From a virus, in the IMG/VR virus record IMGVR_UViG_3300012936_002111, positions 1-34,653 of that record: a DNA stretch of 34,653 nt; one strand, given 5' to 3'. This document shows, piece after piece, positions 13,211 through 20,108 of the stretch (the first letter of the stretch is position 1; the number at the start of each line of letters is the position of its first letter). A program made the position numbers and the translations under genes. The notes beneath the pieces were generated by a model, which was not told the origin of the DNA, ran no database searches, and saw nothing but the letters and a program-made list of their open reading frames with translations.

Positions 13211-13823
13211 TGTTTTCCCCTGTGTTATCATTGATACCCATACCTTTTCTAACAGCAGCATATAAGTCGTCTGCATGTTCTCCTGCACCGGTATGTTGTG
13301 CAAATTTGTTTATGTCTCCATTAGCAGCATCGCCTCTTGCCATTGTTCCACTAATACCTTCGACACCATCGGCACCGTCTTCACGTTCTCCGCTGGATTT
13401 AAAATTCATTGTTTCAAACTTATAGTAACCATGTCCTTTACCGTCAACGCCGTTATAATCTTTTATAAGTTTTTGCATCATCTCTAATCTATCACTACCT
13501 GCAATAAACGTAATATGATTATATCCTCTTTCATGAAGTGAACTACAAATTTTAGGTAGTGTGTTTAGATCAGTATTCTCTACAACGTTGTTTGCAAACT
13601 CAGGATGTATTTTTCTAATGAAGTCTACTTTAGATGAGTAATCTAAGGGATTCTTTTTTGCATCTTGTGTTTGGCTGGTGTATATTTCCATTTCACCGCC
13701 AACCTTTTTCATTGCTTTAAAAACTTGCTTGTGTCCTAATGTAGGTGGATTGAAGCGACCAAAGCAAAAAGTAATGTGCTTATCACCATCGTCTTCTGTT
13801 AAGAATATTTCATTAATTCTCAT
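13203..13823 (-). CDS. HIGH-superfamily nucleotidyltransferase (cytidylyltransferase/NMNAT-like)
   Basis: The 206-residue protein carries the HxGH-type nucleotide-binding motif GRFNPPTLGH (22-31), a central FIAGSDRLEMM segment and an ISGTMAR motif corresponding to the ISxTxxR signature. These are the hallmarks of the cytidylyl/adenylyltransferase superfamily (NMNAT, PPAT, CTP-type). The substrate cannot be assigned; NAD-related and lipid-precursor roles are both possible. The first 14 residues (MRINEIFLTEDDGD) precede the first catalytic strand and resemble the N-termini of neighbouring head-type proteins, so the enzyme may be packaged. It overlaps the flanking genes by about ten bases on each side. 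Confidence 0.85.
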   Translation of the reverse strand: MRINEIFLTEDDGDKHITFCFGRFNPPTLGHKQVFKAMKKVGGEMEIYTSQTQDAKKNPLDYSSKVDFIRKIHPEFANNVVENTDLNTLPKICSSLHERGYNHITFIAGSDRLEMMQKLIKDYNGVDGKGHGYYKFETMNFKSSGEREDGADGVEGISGTMARGDAANGDINKFAQHTGAGEHADDLYAAVRKGMGINDNTGENNE

Positions 13824-14151
13824 AGTCGCCGTTCTCTAAATGCATTTCTTGTTCTTTAGCAATTTGTCTTGCTAATGAGATCATATTTTCTCTAGAAAAC
13901 TTTTCTTCTGGCTTATCGACATTAAATTTGTTGCAATACATATCACAACATTTTTCCACAGGCTTAATATATAGTTTGTAAGCGTTTGGATGTCCTCTGT
14001 ATTTTTCATGCTTTTTAATTGCTGGAAACAATACGTTAGACATTACTTCATTGTCGTTATCGATAAAGACTTTTAAATCGTCATGCCAATTGATATCATC
14101 TTCTTTATCATTGGGTGACCCGATAGGAGAGAAAAGTTCTTTTAGTAGCAT
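13813..14151 (-). CDS. Small conserved-type phage protein, head cassette
   Basis: The 112-residue protein starts MLLKELFSPIGSPNDKED and continues with NWHDDLKVFIDNDNEVMSN, LFPAIKKHEKYRGHP and three Cys near its middle. It is mainly helical with no recognised domain. The ATG at 14151 is preferred because TAGGAAA lies upstream and it begins just after the previous stop; a longer frame to 14208 would run into that gene. It ends within the nucleotidyltransferase gene start. The N-terminal LLKELF motif matches the cassette signature. Confidence 0.7.
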   Translation of the reverse strand: MLLKELFSPIGSPNDKEDDINWHDDLKVFIDNDNEVMSNVLFPAIKKHEKYRGHPNAYKLYIKPVEKCCDMYCNKFNVDKPEEKFSRENMISLARQIAKEQEMHLENGDYEN

Positions 14152-14152
14152 A

Positions 14153-14533
14153 TTACCATTTCCTACATGACCAATAACGTGCTTTAGTTCTTGGCCCTGG
14201 ATTATCACAGTTGTGTCTAGCTCTAAACGATTTTCTACGCTTAGGATTAGACTTCTTAATTTTCATGTTAGGATCACCGAAGTTAACCTTTTTAACATTC
14301 TTAGTTTTAGGGTCTCTTACATATACCTTAAACTTCTTAACATCACCTCTAGTTGGCTTGCCAAGACTTACTTTACGTCCTTGGTATTCTGCTTCGTCAA
14401 CGGGAACATCTTCGAACCACGGCAAATATCCATAGTATTCAAAGAATTCGTCACCCTCAAAGGTTTGTTCTTCGAGATCACTGATCTCTGTTACTGTTTC
14501 AATTGACTCTAGTTTTTTCAATAGATCGCGCAT
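14153..14533 (-). CDS. Head-cassette protein with Cys/basic C-terminal tail
   Basis: The 126-residue product has an acidic N-terminal half (MRDLLKKLESIETV, then DEFFEYYGYLPWFED) and a strongly basic C-terminal half: GKPTRGDVKKFKVYV, VNFGDPNMKIKKSNPKRRKS and RARHNCDN...YWSCRKW. This tail recurs on proteins of T4-like marine phages and probably binds nucleic acid or protein. AGAGGA precedes the ATG. It is the first gene of the head cassette and sits downstream of combined early and late promoter elements. Function unknown. Confidence 0.75.
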   Translation of the reverse strand: MRDLLKKLESIETVTEISDLEEQTFEGDEFFEYYGYLPWFEDVPVDEAEYQGRKVSLGKPTRGDVKKFKVYVRDPKTKNVKKVNFGDPNMKIKKSNPKRRKSFRARHNCDNPGPRTKARYWSCRKW

Positions 14534-14552
14534 AGTATCCTCTCTTTACAAG

Positions 14553-14581
14553 ATTATACTGTATTTAGCGTTATTAATCAA
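14553..14581 (-). promoter_or_regulatory. Overlapping early (TTGATT-17-TATAAT) and late (CTAAATA) promoters
   Basis: On the minus strand TTGATT (14576-14581) and TATAAT (14553-14558) are 17 bases apart, and CTAAATA (14562-14568) lies in the spacer. Both read into the head cassette with a leader of about 12-22 bases containing AGAGGA. Confidence 0.6.
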
Positions 14582-14583
14582 AC

Positions 14584-14940
14584 TTAGTAGTTATAAAGGA
14601 CCTGGACTATTTGCCCGTCTTGAACGTTATGACCTGCTCTAAGCCATATAAACTTGCCTGTAAACGTCTGTGTACCTATGTAATCTTCTATTCCTTGGCC
14701 GTAATAAGTACTATCACCACCCCATTCTGTTACATCTACCCAGTCATTTTCACCTGGCTCTTCTGCTAGTGTTCCTTGTACTTTAATAGTACCTTGAAAG
14801 GCATTGACATAGTACGCAACTGTATGCACACCGTCATTGTTTTTATGGTATCCTGCACCTTTCTTTTTATCACCATATGTATATGCTGAATCAGATACAA
14901 TAGAAGTTACAGGACCTAATAGTTGTCTACTCTCGCTCAT
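14584..14940 (-). CDS. Putative virion structural protein (beta-rich)
   Basis: The 118-residue protein is Gly/Thr/Tyr-rich with beta-strand character: TVAYYVNAFQGTIKVQGTLA, then DWVDVTEWGGDSTYYGQG and FTGKFIWLRAGHNVQDGQIV. This pattern is typical of small phage tail or capsid-decoration proteins, and IKVQGTLAEEPGENDW is a recurring phage structural motif. There is no Shine-Dalgarno; a late promoter element lies five bases upstream of the ATG, consistent with a late gene. The exact virion position is unknown. Confidence 0.68.
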   Translation of the reverse strand: MSESRQLLGPVTSIVSDSAYTYGDKKKGAGYHKNNDGVHTVAYYVNAFQGTIKVQGTLAEEPGENDWVDVTEWGGDSTYYGQGIEDYIGTQTFTGKFIWLRAGHNVQDGQIVQVLYNY

Positions 14941-14944
14941 ATTA

Positions 14945-15652
14945 CTATTTACCTGTTTTTACATATTTGCGTACAGTACCTACAAGGTCGTTACAGCGCA
15001 ATCTAAGCATTAGTAGCGTACTATCGTTATCAACGTATATCCAACGTCTAGTGTTGAATACATCACGTTTAAGAAGCCAGTTATAGGTAGCATCAGTAAA
15101 TGCAATAGCAGGGTTTCGTGAACGACACCAGTCTGCTAAACTTTCAAGTTCATTGAATGTTAGTGTTTTAGGACTTTTAAGATCTACCTGATAGTTATAC
15201 ATGTTGTGTGGTAATTCTTTTACAAATATTTCTTGATCGCTATAAAGCAAAGTACTTTCCATACCAGGAGCAGGCTCATGCCTATTTCTAGTTATATTCG
15301 GAAACTCATAACAAAGTGTTTCGTAAAGTATTTTGTTATTTGTATACACATCTAATATATCAGTTTCAATTCGAATAGTTACTTCATTCTTTGGTACTGA
15401 ATTTATAATACCTAAAAAAGATATCCATGTTTGTCCATGTCTTAATATCGTATGAGCGTTTTTTGTACGCCAGGTTGAAGTACTATGTAATGCGCCATCT
15501 GACTGTGGAGGAGGTCGTAAACCAGTCGCAAAGTCCAAGATCTCTTGATGACCGAGTGTACGTAAACTATATGCACCAGGCAATCTTAAACTAACTTTGT
15601 AGATATACTTGTTATAAAACTTCTTTTTAGTTTTCTTTGCAGTCTTAAGCAT
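14945..15652 (-). CDS. Unknown basic phage protein
   Basis: The 235-residue product begins with a very basic stretch (MLKTAKKTKKKFYNKYIYKV) and continues with mixed alpha/beta sequence including GHQEILDFATGLRPPP, SFLGIINSVP and ADWCRSRNPAIAFTD. I do not recognise it. It overlaps the 3' end of clpA by eight bases, so it is expressed with the chaperone genes, and it is followed by a virion-type gene. Its ribosome-binding site is weak (GGTAAAG), fitting coupling. A DNA- or RNA-binding role is possible from the N-terminus only. Confidence 0.72.
   Translation of the reverse strand: MLKTAKKTKKKFYNKYIYKVSLRLPGAYSLRTLGHQEILDFATGLRPPPQSDGALHSTSTWRTKNAHTILRHGQTWISFLGIINSVPKNEVTIRIETDILDVYTNNKILYETLCYEFPNITRNRHEPAPGMESTLLYSDQEIFVKELPHNMYNYQVDLKSPKTLTFNELESLADWCRSRNPAIAFTDATYNWLLKRDVFNTRRWIYVDNDSTLLMLRLRCNDLVGTVRKYVKTGK
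14946..14952 (-). promoter_or_regulatory. Late promoter element GTAAATA, predicted leaderless start
   Basis: GTAAATA on the minus strand, then GTAAT, then the ATG at 14940. It has the same five-base gap as three other genes in the window and overlaps the upstream stop codon. Confidence 0.55.
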
Positions 15653-17969
15653 CTTTACCAGCCTTGGCGGCTAGCTTCTGTGCCTTCTTCTCTTCTTTAG
15701 TCAAAGGCTTAGGCATAGGTGTAACTGTAAATGTAGGTTCGTTATCTTTGATTGATACAACAACTTTACCACCTTCTACTAAATCACCAAACAATACTCT
15801 TCTACTTAAAGGAGTTTTAATTGTTTTATCAATTAATCTACCTAAAGGTCTTGCACCCATCTTAGGATTATAACCTTTCTTAGATAACCAGTTAACTGTA
15901 TCTTCGTCAAGTGTAATTGAAATATGCTTTTCTTTTAGTTGTGAATTAAGTTCTTTCATAAACTTAGCAACAATGCTTTTAACAACATCAGTAGATAATT
16001 TAGCAAACTTAACTGTGCCATCTAATCTGTTTCTAAACTCTGGAGCAAAAAACTTTTTAACTGCTTTATCGTCTTCTGAATCTTTTTCATTATCAGCAAA
16101 GCCAATTAATTTTGATTCGTTATCAGCAGCACCTAAGTTACTTGTCATAATAAGAATAGTGTTACGTCCATCTGCACGTTTACCGTTTGATCCTGTAACA
16201 AAACCGTTGTCCATAAACTGTAGCAAAATGTTTGACACATCTTTGTGTGCTTTTTCTATTTCATCTAATAGCAATACAGCATTAGGTGTTTCTTGCAATT
16301 TATTAATAAGTTGTCCAGCGTCATCATCAAAACCTACATAACCTGGAGGAGCACCAATTAATCTTGCAACACTATGCTTTTCTTGATACTCTGACATATC
16401 AAATCTAATAAGTGTCATTCCCATTTTCTCAGCAAGTTGTTTTGCTGTTTCAGTTTTACCTGTACCTGTTGGACCTAAGAATAAGAAACTTCCGATAGGT
16501 TTATCAGGATCTTTCATTCCACTCTGTGCAACAAATATTTTATCAAGTATAGCTTCAACTGCTTTATCTTGGCCAAATACTGCCTTCTTCATTTCAACAT
16601 CAAGTCCAGCAAGATTGTTGCTTTCTTTTTGTGAAATAGTTTCAATAGGCATACTAACCATTTTAGCAAGTTCGTATGTTACTTGTTCGATATCAACAAT
16701 TTGTGGAACTGTTTCTACATCTTCAGTTTCAGTTAACTTATATCTTGCAGAAGCACAGTCAATAATATCAATTGCTTTATCAGGTAATTTCTTATCAGCC
16801 ATATACTTAACGGATAAGTTTACTGCTTGTTGAATTGCTTCATTTGTGATCTTAACGTTATGATGCTGTTCGTAATACTTACGTAAGCCTTTAATAATTT
16901 TTACTGTAAGATCTGCTGTTGGCTCATCAATAGTTACACGCTGGAACCTACGCATTAATGCTCTATCTTTTTCAAAAGATTTTCTATACTCTTCCCAAGT
17001 AGTAGAAGCAATAACTTTCATGTTGCCTTTTGTAAGTGCAGGCTTCAGCATATTTGCTAAGTCGTTTGACTGTCCTTGTCCGCCTGAACCAGCACCACTC
17101 ATCATGTGTGCTTCATCAATGAATAAGATAATTTTACCTTTACGCTCAAGGGCCATTAGTACTGCCTTAATACGTTCTTCAAAGTCACCTCTATACTTAC
17201 TACCAGCAACTAAAGAACTAATGTCTAAACTAAACACTAAATGATCTTGAATAAACTTAGGTACTTTCTTTTCATGAATCTTACGTGCAAGACCTTCAGC
17301 AATAGCAGTCTTACCAACACCTGGATCACCAACCATTAGTACGTTTGCTTTGTTACGTCTTGCCAATACTAATTCAATTTTTTCAATCTCTTCGTCACGT
17401 CCAATAACAGGATCAATGACTCTTTGTTTTGCCTTCATAGACAAGTTAGTACAGAATTGATTAATAATTCTATCTAATTGATCTGGGCTTAAATGAATCT
17501 CTTCACCATCGCCACCTTCATACATCTCTTCACCAACGTGATGAGCTTGAAAGTGTTCTACAAATTTAACTTTATCAATACCGCCTTTTGCTAAGAAGTA
17601 AAATGCAAAAGAGTTTTTCTCACTCATTACACTAATAATAACATCAGCGATTTCGATTTGATTACGACCGCTAAACAATACTTGTGTAAAACATCTGTTC
17701 AACACACGCTCTACAGATGCTGTTTTCTTAGGAGTAATATTTTTATCCTTAGCAACAATATCACCTAAGTTATTTTTTAGATAATGTTCTAAGTTCTTTT
17801 TAATAAAATCAACGTCCGCACCAAATTCTTTAAGACCAGCAGCAGTATCTGGGTCAGCAAAAATTGAGTACACCAAATGTTCAATAGTAATATGTGTGTG
17901 CGTATGACTCTGCGCAACTACTACTGAAGCATCAAAAATCTTTTGTAATTGTTTACTAGGTTCGATCAT
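15645..17969 (-). CDS. clpA: ClpA-like AAA+ unfoldase
   Basis: The 774-residue protein has the full Clp/Hsp100 class I layout: an N-domain (1-145), a first AAA+ module with Walker A GDPGVGKT (214-221) and Walker B LFIDEAH (282-288), and a second with GPTGTGKT (499-506) and LLLDEIE (566-572). The ClpB middle coiled coil is missing and the length is close to E. coli ClpA (758), so it is ClpA-type. In the position of ClpA's IGL loop, which docks ClpP, it has KLIGFAD (IGF at 622-624), before FAPEFRNRLD. It could therefore hand substrates to a host ClpP protease. No clpP is seen in the window. It overlaps def by 14 bases in an operon with dnaJ. Confidence 0.93.
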   Translation of the reverse strand: MIEPSKQLQKIFDASVVVAQSHTHTHITIEHLVYSIFADPDTAAGLKEFGADVDFIKKNLEHYLKNNLGDIVAKDKNITPKKTASVERVLNRCFTQVLFSGRNQIEIADVIISVMSEKNSFAFYFLAKGGIDKVKFVEHFQAHHVGEEMYEGGDGEEIHLSPDQLDRIINQFCTNLSMKAKQRVIDPVIGRDEEIEKIELVLARRNKANVLMVGDPGVGKTAIAEGLARKIHEKKVPKFIQDHLVFSLDISSLVAGSKYRGDFEERIKAVLMALERKGKIILFIDEAHMMSGAGSGGQGQSNDLANMLKPALTKGNMKVIASTTWEEYRKSFEKDRALMRRFQRVTIDEPTADLTVKIIKGLRKYYEQHHNVKITNEAIQQAVNLSVKYMADKKLPDKAIDIIDCASARYKLTETEDVETVPQIVDIEQVTYELAKMVSMPIETISQKESNNLAGLDVEMKKAVFGQDKAVEAILDKIFVAQSGMKDPDKPIGSFLFLGPTGTGKTETAKQLAEKMGMTLIRFDMSEYQEKHSVARLIGAPPGYVGFDDDAGQLINKLQETPNAVLLLDEIEKAHKDVSNILLQFMDNGFVTGSNGKRADGRNTILIMTSNLGAADNESKLIGFADNEKDSEDDKAVKKFFAPEFRNRLDGTVKFAKLSTDVVKSIVAKFMKELNSQLKEKHISITLDEDTVNWLSKKGYNPKMGARPLGRLIDKTIKTPLSRRVLFGDLVEGGKVVVSIKDNEPTFTVTPMPKPLTKEEKKAQKLAAKAGKDA

Positions 17970-18489
17970 TTAATTTTTGTCTCTTTTTTAATTTCTTCAT
18001 AGCTAATTGTAACTTCAACCGACTCACTTTGTCAACAAAACAGATTCCATTTAGGTGATCTAATTCATGTTGAAAGCATTTAGCAAGGTATCCTTCTATC
18101 TTTGCTTCTTTTGTTTCGCCTTTTGAAGTTTGATATTGCGCTATAATCATTTTTGGTCTTTGCAAGTGCAACCATAAACCTGGAAAACTTAAACAGCCTT
18201 CTTTGTCTAATACTTGTTCTTCACTTGCCTCTATGATAACAGGATTAAAAACACAGAACGGTTCTGGAAAACCTGGTACAGTTTTTGCTCCTATCGCAAA
18301 CACTCTCTTCTTAATATTTAACTGGTTTGCTGCAAGGCCAATGCCGTTGTGATTTAGCATAAAATTACACATATCAAATTCTAGTTTTTCAGGATCCCAT
18401 TCTTCTTTTTCAAAATCCCATACTTCGCTAGTTTCATTTAGTGCTTGGTGTAAACCTAATTTATAATCTAAATCTAATTTATAGTCCAT
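17956..18489 (-). CDS. def: Peptide deformylase
   Basis: The 177-residue enzyme removes the N-formyl group from nascent proteins. All three family motifs are present: GIGLAANQL (motif 1, GxGLAAxQ), EGCLSFPG (motif 2, EGCLS, whose Cys is a metal ligand) and QHELDHLNG (motif 3, HExxH). It has the normal size and a C-terminal basic helix (KLQLAMKKLKKRQKL). GGAAA lies upstream of the ATG. Peptide deformylases are common accessory genes in marine T4-like phages. Here it is sandwiched between dnaJ and clpA with overlaps of 11 and 14 bases, which argues for coordinated control of nascent-chain processing, folding and turnover. Confidence 0.96.
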   Translation of the reverse strand: MDYKLDLDYKLGLHQALNETSEVWDFEKEEWDPEKLEFDMCNFMLNHNGIGLAANQLNIKKRVFAIGAKTVPGFPEPFCVFNPVIIEASEEQVLDKEGCLSFPGLWLHLQRPKMIIAQYQTSKGETKEAKIEGYLAKCFQHELDHLNGICFVDKVSRLKLQLAMKKLKKRQKLNDRT

Positions 18490-19291
18490 GCTTTATTTCC
18501 ATAATCTTTTTACGTTGTTCGTCAGTATAATCTTTGGGCATTAGTGCTTTGATTCGTACTAACAAGTTTCCTTTCCTTTTTGTTCTTATGTTTGGTAGCC
18601 CTTCTCCGTTACAACTTAGTGTGGTATCGGGTTGAGTGCCTGCTGGTATGTTTAGTTTAATCTGTTTGCCTGATAGAGTTGTAACAACTGCATGTGTGCC
18701 TAACATTAAATCCCATATAAGGATCTTTTCTTCACATAGTATATTATCCCCGAAGCGTTGGAACTTGGGGTGATTGCGAACGCGAATATGCACCATTAAG
18801 TCACCCGGAGGAATGTTTTGGATAGAATTATCTCCCATTCCTCTATATCTAACTGTTTGTCCTTCTTCAACACCTGCTGGAATATCTATATCAATAAGTT
18901 TAGTTTTGCCTGTTGGTAATTGCACTTCCATTGCAATTTGTTTACCATTATACACGTCTTCTAACCTTACGTCAAGTGAAATATCTATTTGTCTATTTTG
19001 TGGTCTACGTTGTCCCATGTTGAATCCAAACTGGCTGAATAAGTCTTCAAATCCGCCCATGCCTTGAAAGCCACCTGGACCAAAGCCTTGTGCAAATTCT
19101 GGTTGAGGATTATCGTACTGTTGTCTTTTTTGAGGATCTTTTAGAGTAGAATATGCTTCGTTAATTTGCTTAAATTTTTCTTCATCACCGCCCCTGTCAG
19201 GATGGTGTTGCATACTTTTCTTCTTGTATGCTTTTTTAAGTTCACTATCCGAAGCATTTCTGTTGACTCCTAGTATGTCATAATAATCCAT
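18479..19291 (-). CDS. dnaJ: DnaJ/CbpA-like J-domain co-chaperone (type II)
   Basis: The 270-residue protein has a J-domain (1-65: YYDILGVNRNASDSELKKAY, with HHPDRGGD carrying the HPD motif that stimulates Hsp70 ATPase), a Gly/Phe-rich linker (FGPGGFQGMGGFEDLFSQFG) and two C-terminal substrate-binding beta domains (IPAGVEEGQTVRYRGMGDN; NIPAGTQPDTTLSCNGEGLP). The CxxCxGxG zinc-finger region of DnaJ is absent, making it like CbpA. It would work with host DnaK; no phage dnaK is seen. The Shine-Dalgarno is poor. An ACAAATA element lies nine bases upstream, too far to match the leaderless pattern of other genes. Confidence 0.94.
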   Translation of the reverse strand: MDYYDILGVNRNASDSELKKAYKKKSMQHHPDRGGDEEKFKQINEAYSTLKDPQKRQQYDNPQPEFAQGFGPGGFQGMGGFEDLFSQFGFNMGQRRPQNRQIDISLDVRLEDVYNGKQIAMEVQLPTGKTKLIDIDIPAGVEEGQTVRYRGMGDNSIQNIPPGDLMVHIRVRNHPKFQRFGDNILCEEKILIWDLMLGTHAVVTTLSGKQIKLNIPAGTQPDTTLSCNGEGLPNIRTKRKGNLLVRIKALMPKDYTDEQRKKIMEIKHGL

Positions 19292-19320
19292 ACTAGTACT
19301 TATTTGTAATGCTTAGTGTG

Positions 19321-19617
19321 TTACTTCTTACTGGTTCCAGCGTATAGGCCAAACCATGCTGCGCCAGCACCAACTACAACTGAAACAAGTCCTGATTGTT
19401 CCATAGTAGCAGCAGTTCCTAATCCCATGTACCAATGTACAACTTGGTATAATAGAACAATGTATACTGTAATAAACAACCTTGGAAATATTCTCCAACT
19501 GTCTACTGCTCTAGCAAGGTCGATCCAACTTTGGAATCTATTTTTTGAACTGTCAACAGTTGTTGTATCTACTTCAAGTTCAATGTTTACTTTTTTAGTT
19601 TGAGGTGTATCGCTCAT
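19321..19617 (-). CDS. Membrane protein, holin candidate
   Basis: The 98-residue protein has a hydrophilic N-terminus with a short positively charged region and two membrane segments (LFITVYIVLLYQVVHWYMGL and GLVSVVVGAGAAWFGLYAG), ending in a Lys tail (TSKK). Size, topology and a location a few genes from the endolysin and Rz-like genes fit a class II-type holin. No family motif proves this. GGAGCGG precedes the ATG. It lies next to another small membrane protein, so which of the two forms the lesion is unclear. Confidence 0.6.
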   Translation of the reverse strand: MSDTPQTKKVNIELEVDTTTVDSSKNRFQSWIDLARAVDSWRIFPRLFITVYIVLLYQVVHWYMGLGTAATMEQSGLVSVVVGAGAAWFGLYAGTSKK

Positions 19618-19629
19618 TTCTTACCGCTC

Positions 19630-19914
19630 CTATTTCTTCTTGCTTTCTAGTTTTTTAATTCTGGCTTCTAGCTCGTCAACTTTACGGGCAATGTTTGGAT
19701 TTACTTTCCTCCAAGCATCTGGATCTTGATTGAACCAAGTCCAACCGTATCTATCTCTAATTGAGTCAAGTAACCAGTCCCACTTACCAAACACCCAAAG
19801 GGCTATTCTGGTATCACGCATGTATGCAATGAATAAGGCACCAAAAATTGATCCTGCGATTGCTGTGTATATCCACAGACGATCACTGGCCATTCTTTCT
19901 ATCATTTCCCACAT
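19630..19914 (-). CDS. Membrane-anchored coiled-coil protein, lysis region
   Basis: The 94-residue product has one clear membrane segment near the N-terminus (WIYTAIAGSIFGALFIAYM), a Trp-rich amphipathic region (VFGKWDWLLDSIRDRYGWTW) and a C-terminal charged coiled coil (ARKVDELEARIKKLESKKK). It sits between a holin candidate and the lipoprotein genes. It may be a holin accessory or antiholin-type protein, by position. AGGAGCG lies before the ATG, and a late promoter element precedes it. Confidence 0.62.
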   Translation of the reverse strand: MWEMIERMASDRLWIYTAIAGSIFGALFIAYMRDTRIALWVFGKWDWLLDSIRDRYGWTWFNQDPDAWRKVNPNIARKVDELEARIKKLESKKK

Positions 19915-19939
19915 ATTCGCTCCTAGTTAATTATAGTAG

Positions 19940-19949
19940 TATTTATTTA
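19940..19949 (-). promoter_or_regulatory. Late promoter TAAATAAATACTACT
   Basis: The minus strand reads AAATAAATACTACT, matching the extended T4 late consensus TATAAATACTATT in most positions. It would give a leader of about 20 bases to the gene starting at 19914, with AGGAGCG in the leader. Confidence 0.6.
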
Positions 19950-20108
19950 AAATGCACAATTAACTTCAGCTTTGGGCTTTACATTAGGTATTTGTTTGGT
20001 ATCTATTGATTCGATTTGTACGTCTACACCAGGTTTAAGTTTACAGCGTAGTTGTTGACAGGAGGCAAGCATAACCAGGAATGCTATTATGATCGCCCTT
20101 GTTAGCAC
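19947..20108 (-). CDS. Small lipoprotein, Rz1-like (o-spanin candidate)
   Basis: A 53-codon frame starts at a GTG that overlaps the upstream stop by one base (TAGTG). The product has a short signal sequence ending in a lipobox (FLVMLASC, Cys at residue 17), followed by a short polar mature part with QLRCKLKPGVDV and NVKPKAEVNC. This is the form of outer-membrane spanins such as Rz1. The start is inferred from the overlap and the absence of an ATG; the ribosome-binding site is weak, consistent with coupling. Together with the Rz-like gene upstream it could form the envelope-fusing spanin complex. Confidence 0.62.
   Translation of the reverse strand: MLTRAIIIAFLVMLASCQQLRCKLKPGVDVQIESIDTKQIPNVKPKAEVNCAF

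Noticed and set aside
13211-13303. Longer N-terminus for the head-cassette protein ending at 12707
   Set aside because: It would overlap the nucleotidyltransferase gene by about 100 bases; the ATG at 13210 has AGGGGA upstream.
14152-14208. Longer N-terminus for the protein ending at 13813
   Set aside because: It would run into the upstream gene; MLLKELF at 14151 has TAGGAAA and matches the cassette N-terminal pattern.
19292-19310. ACAAATA upstream of dnaJ as a late promoter
   Set aside because: Core mismatch (C for T at the second position) and nine bases to the ATG, unlike the other sites.
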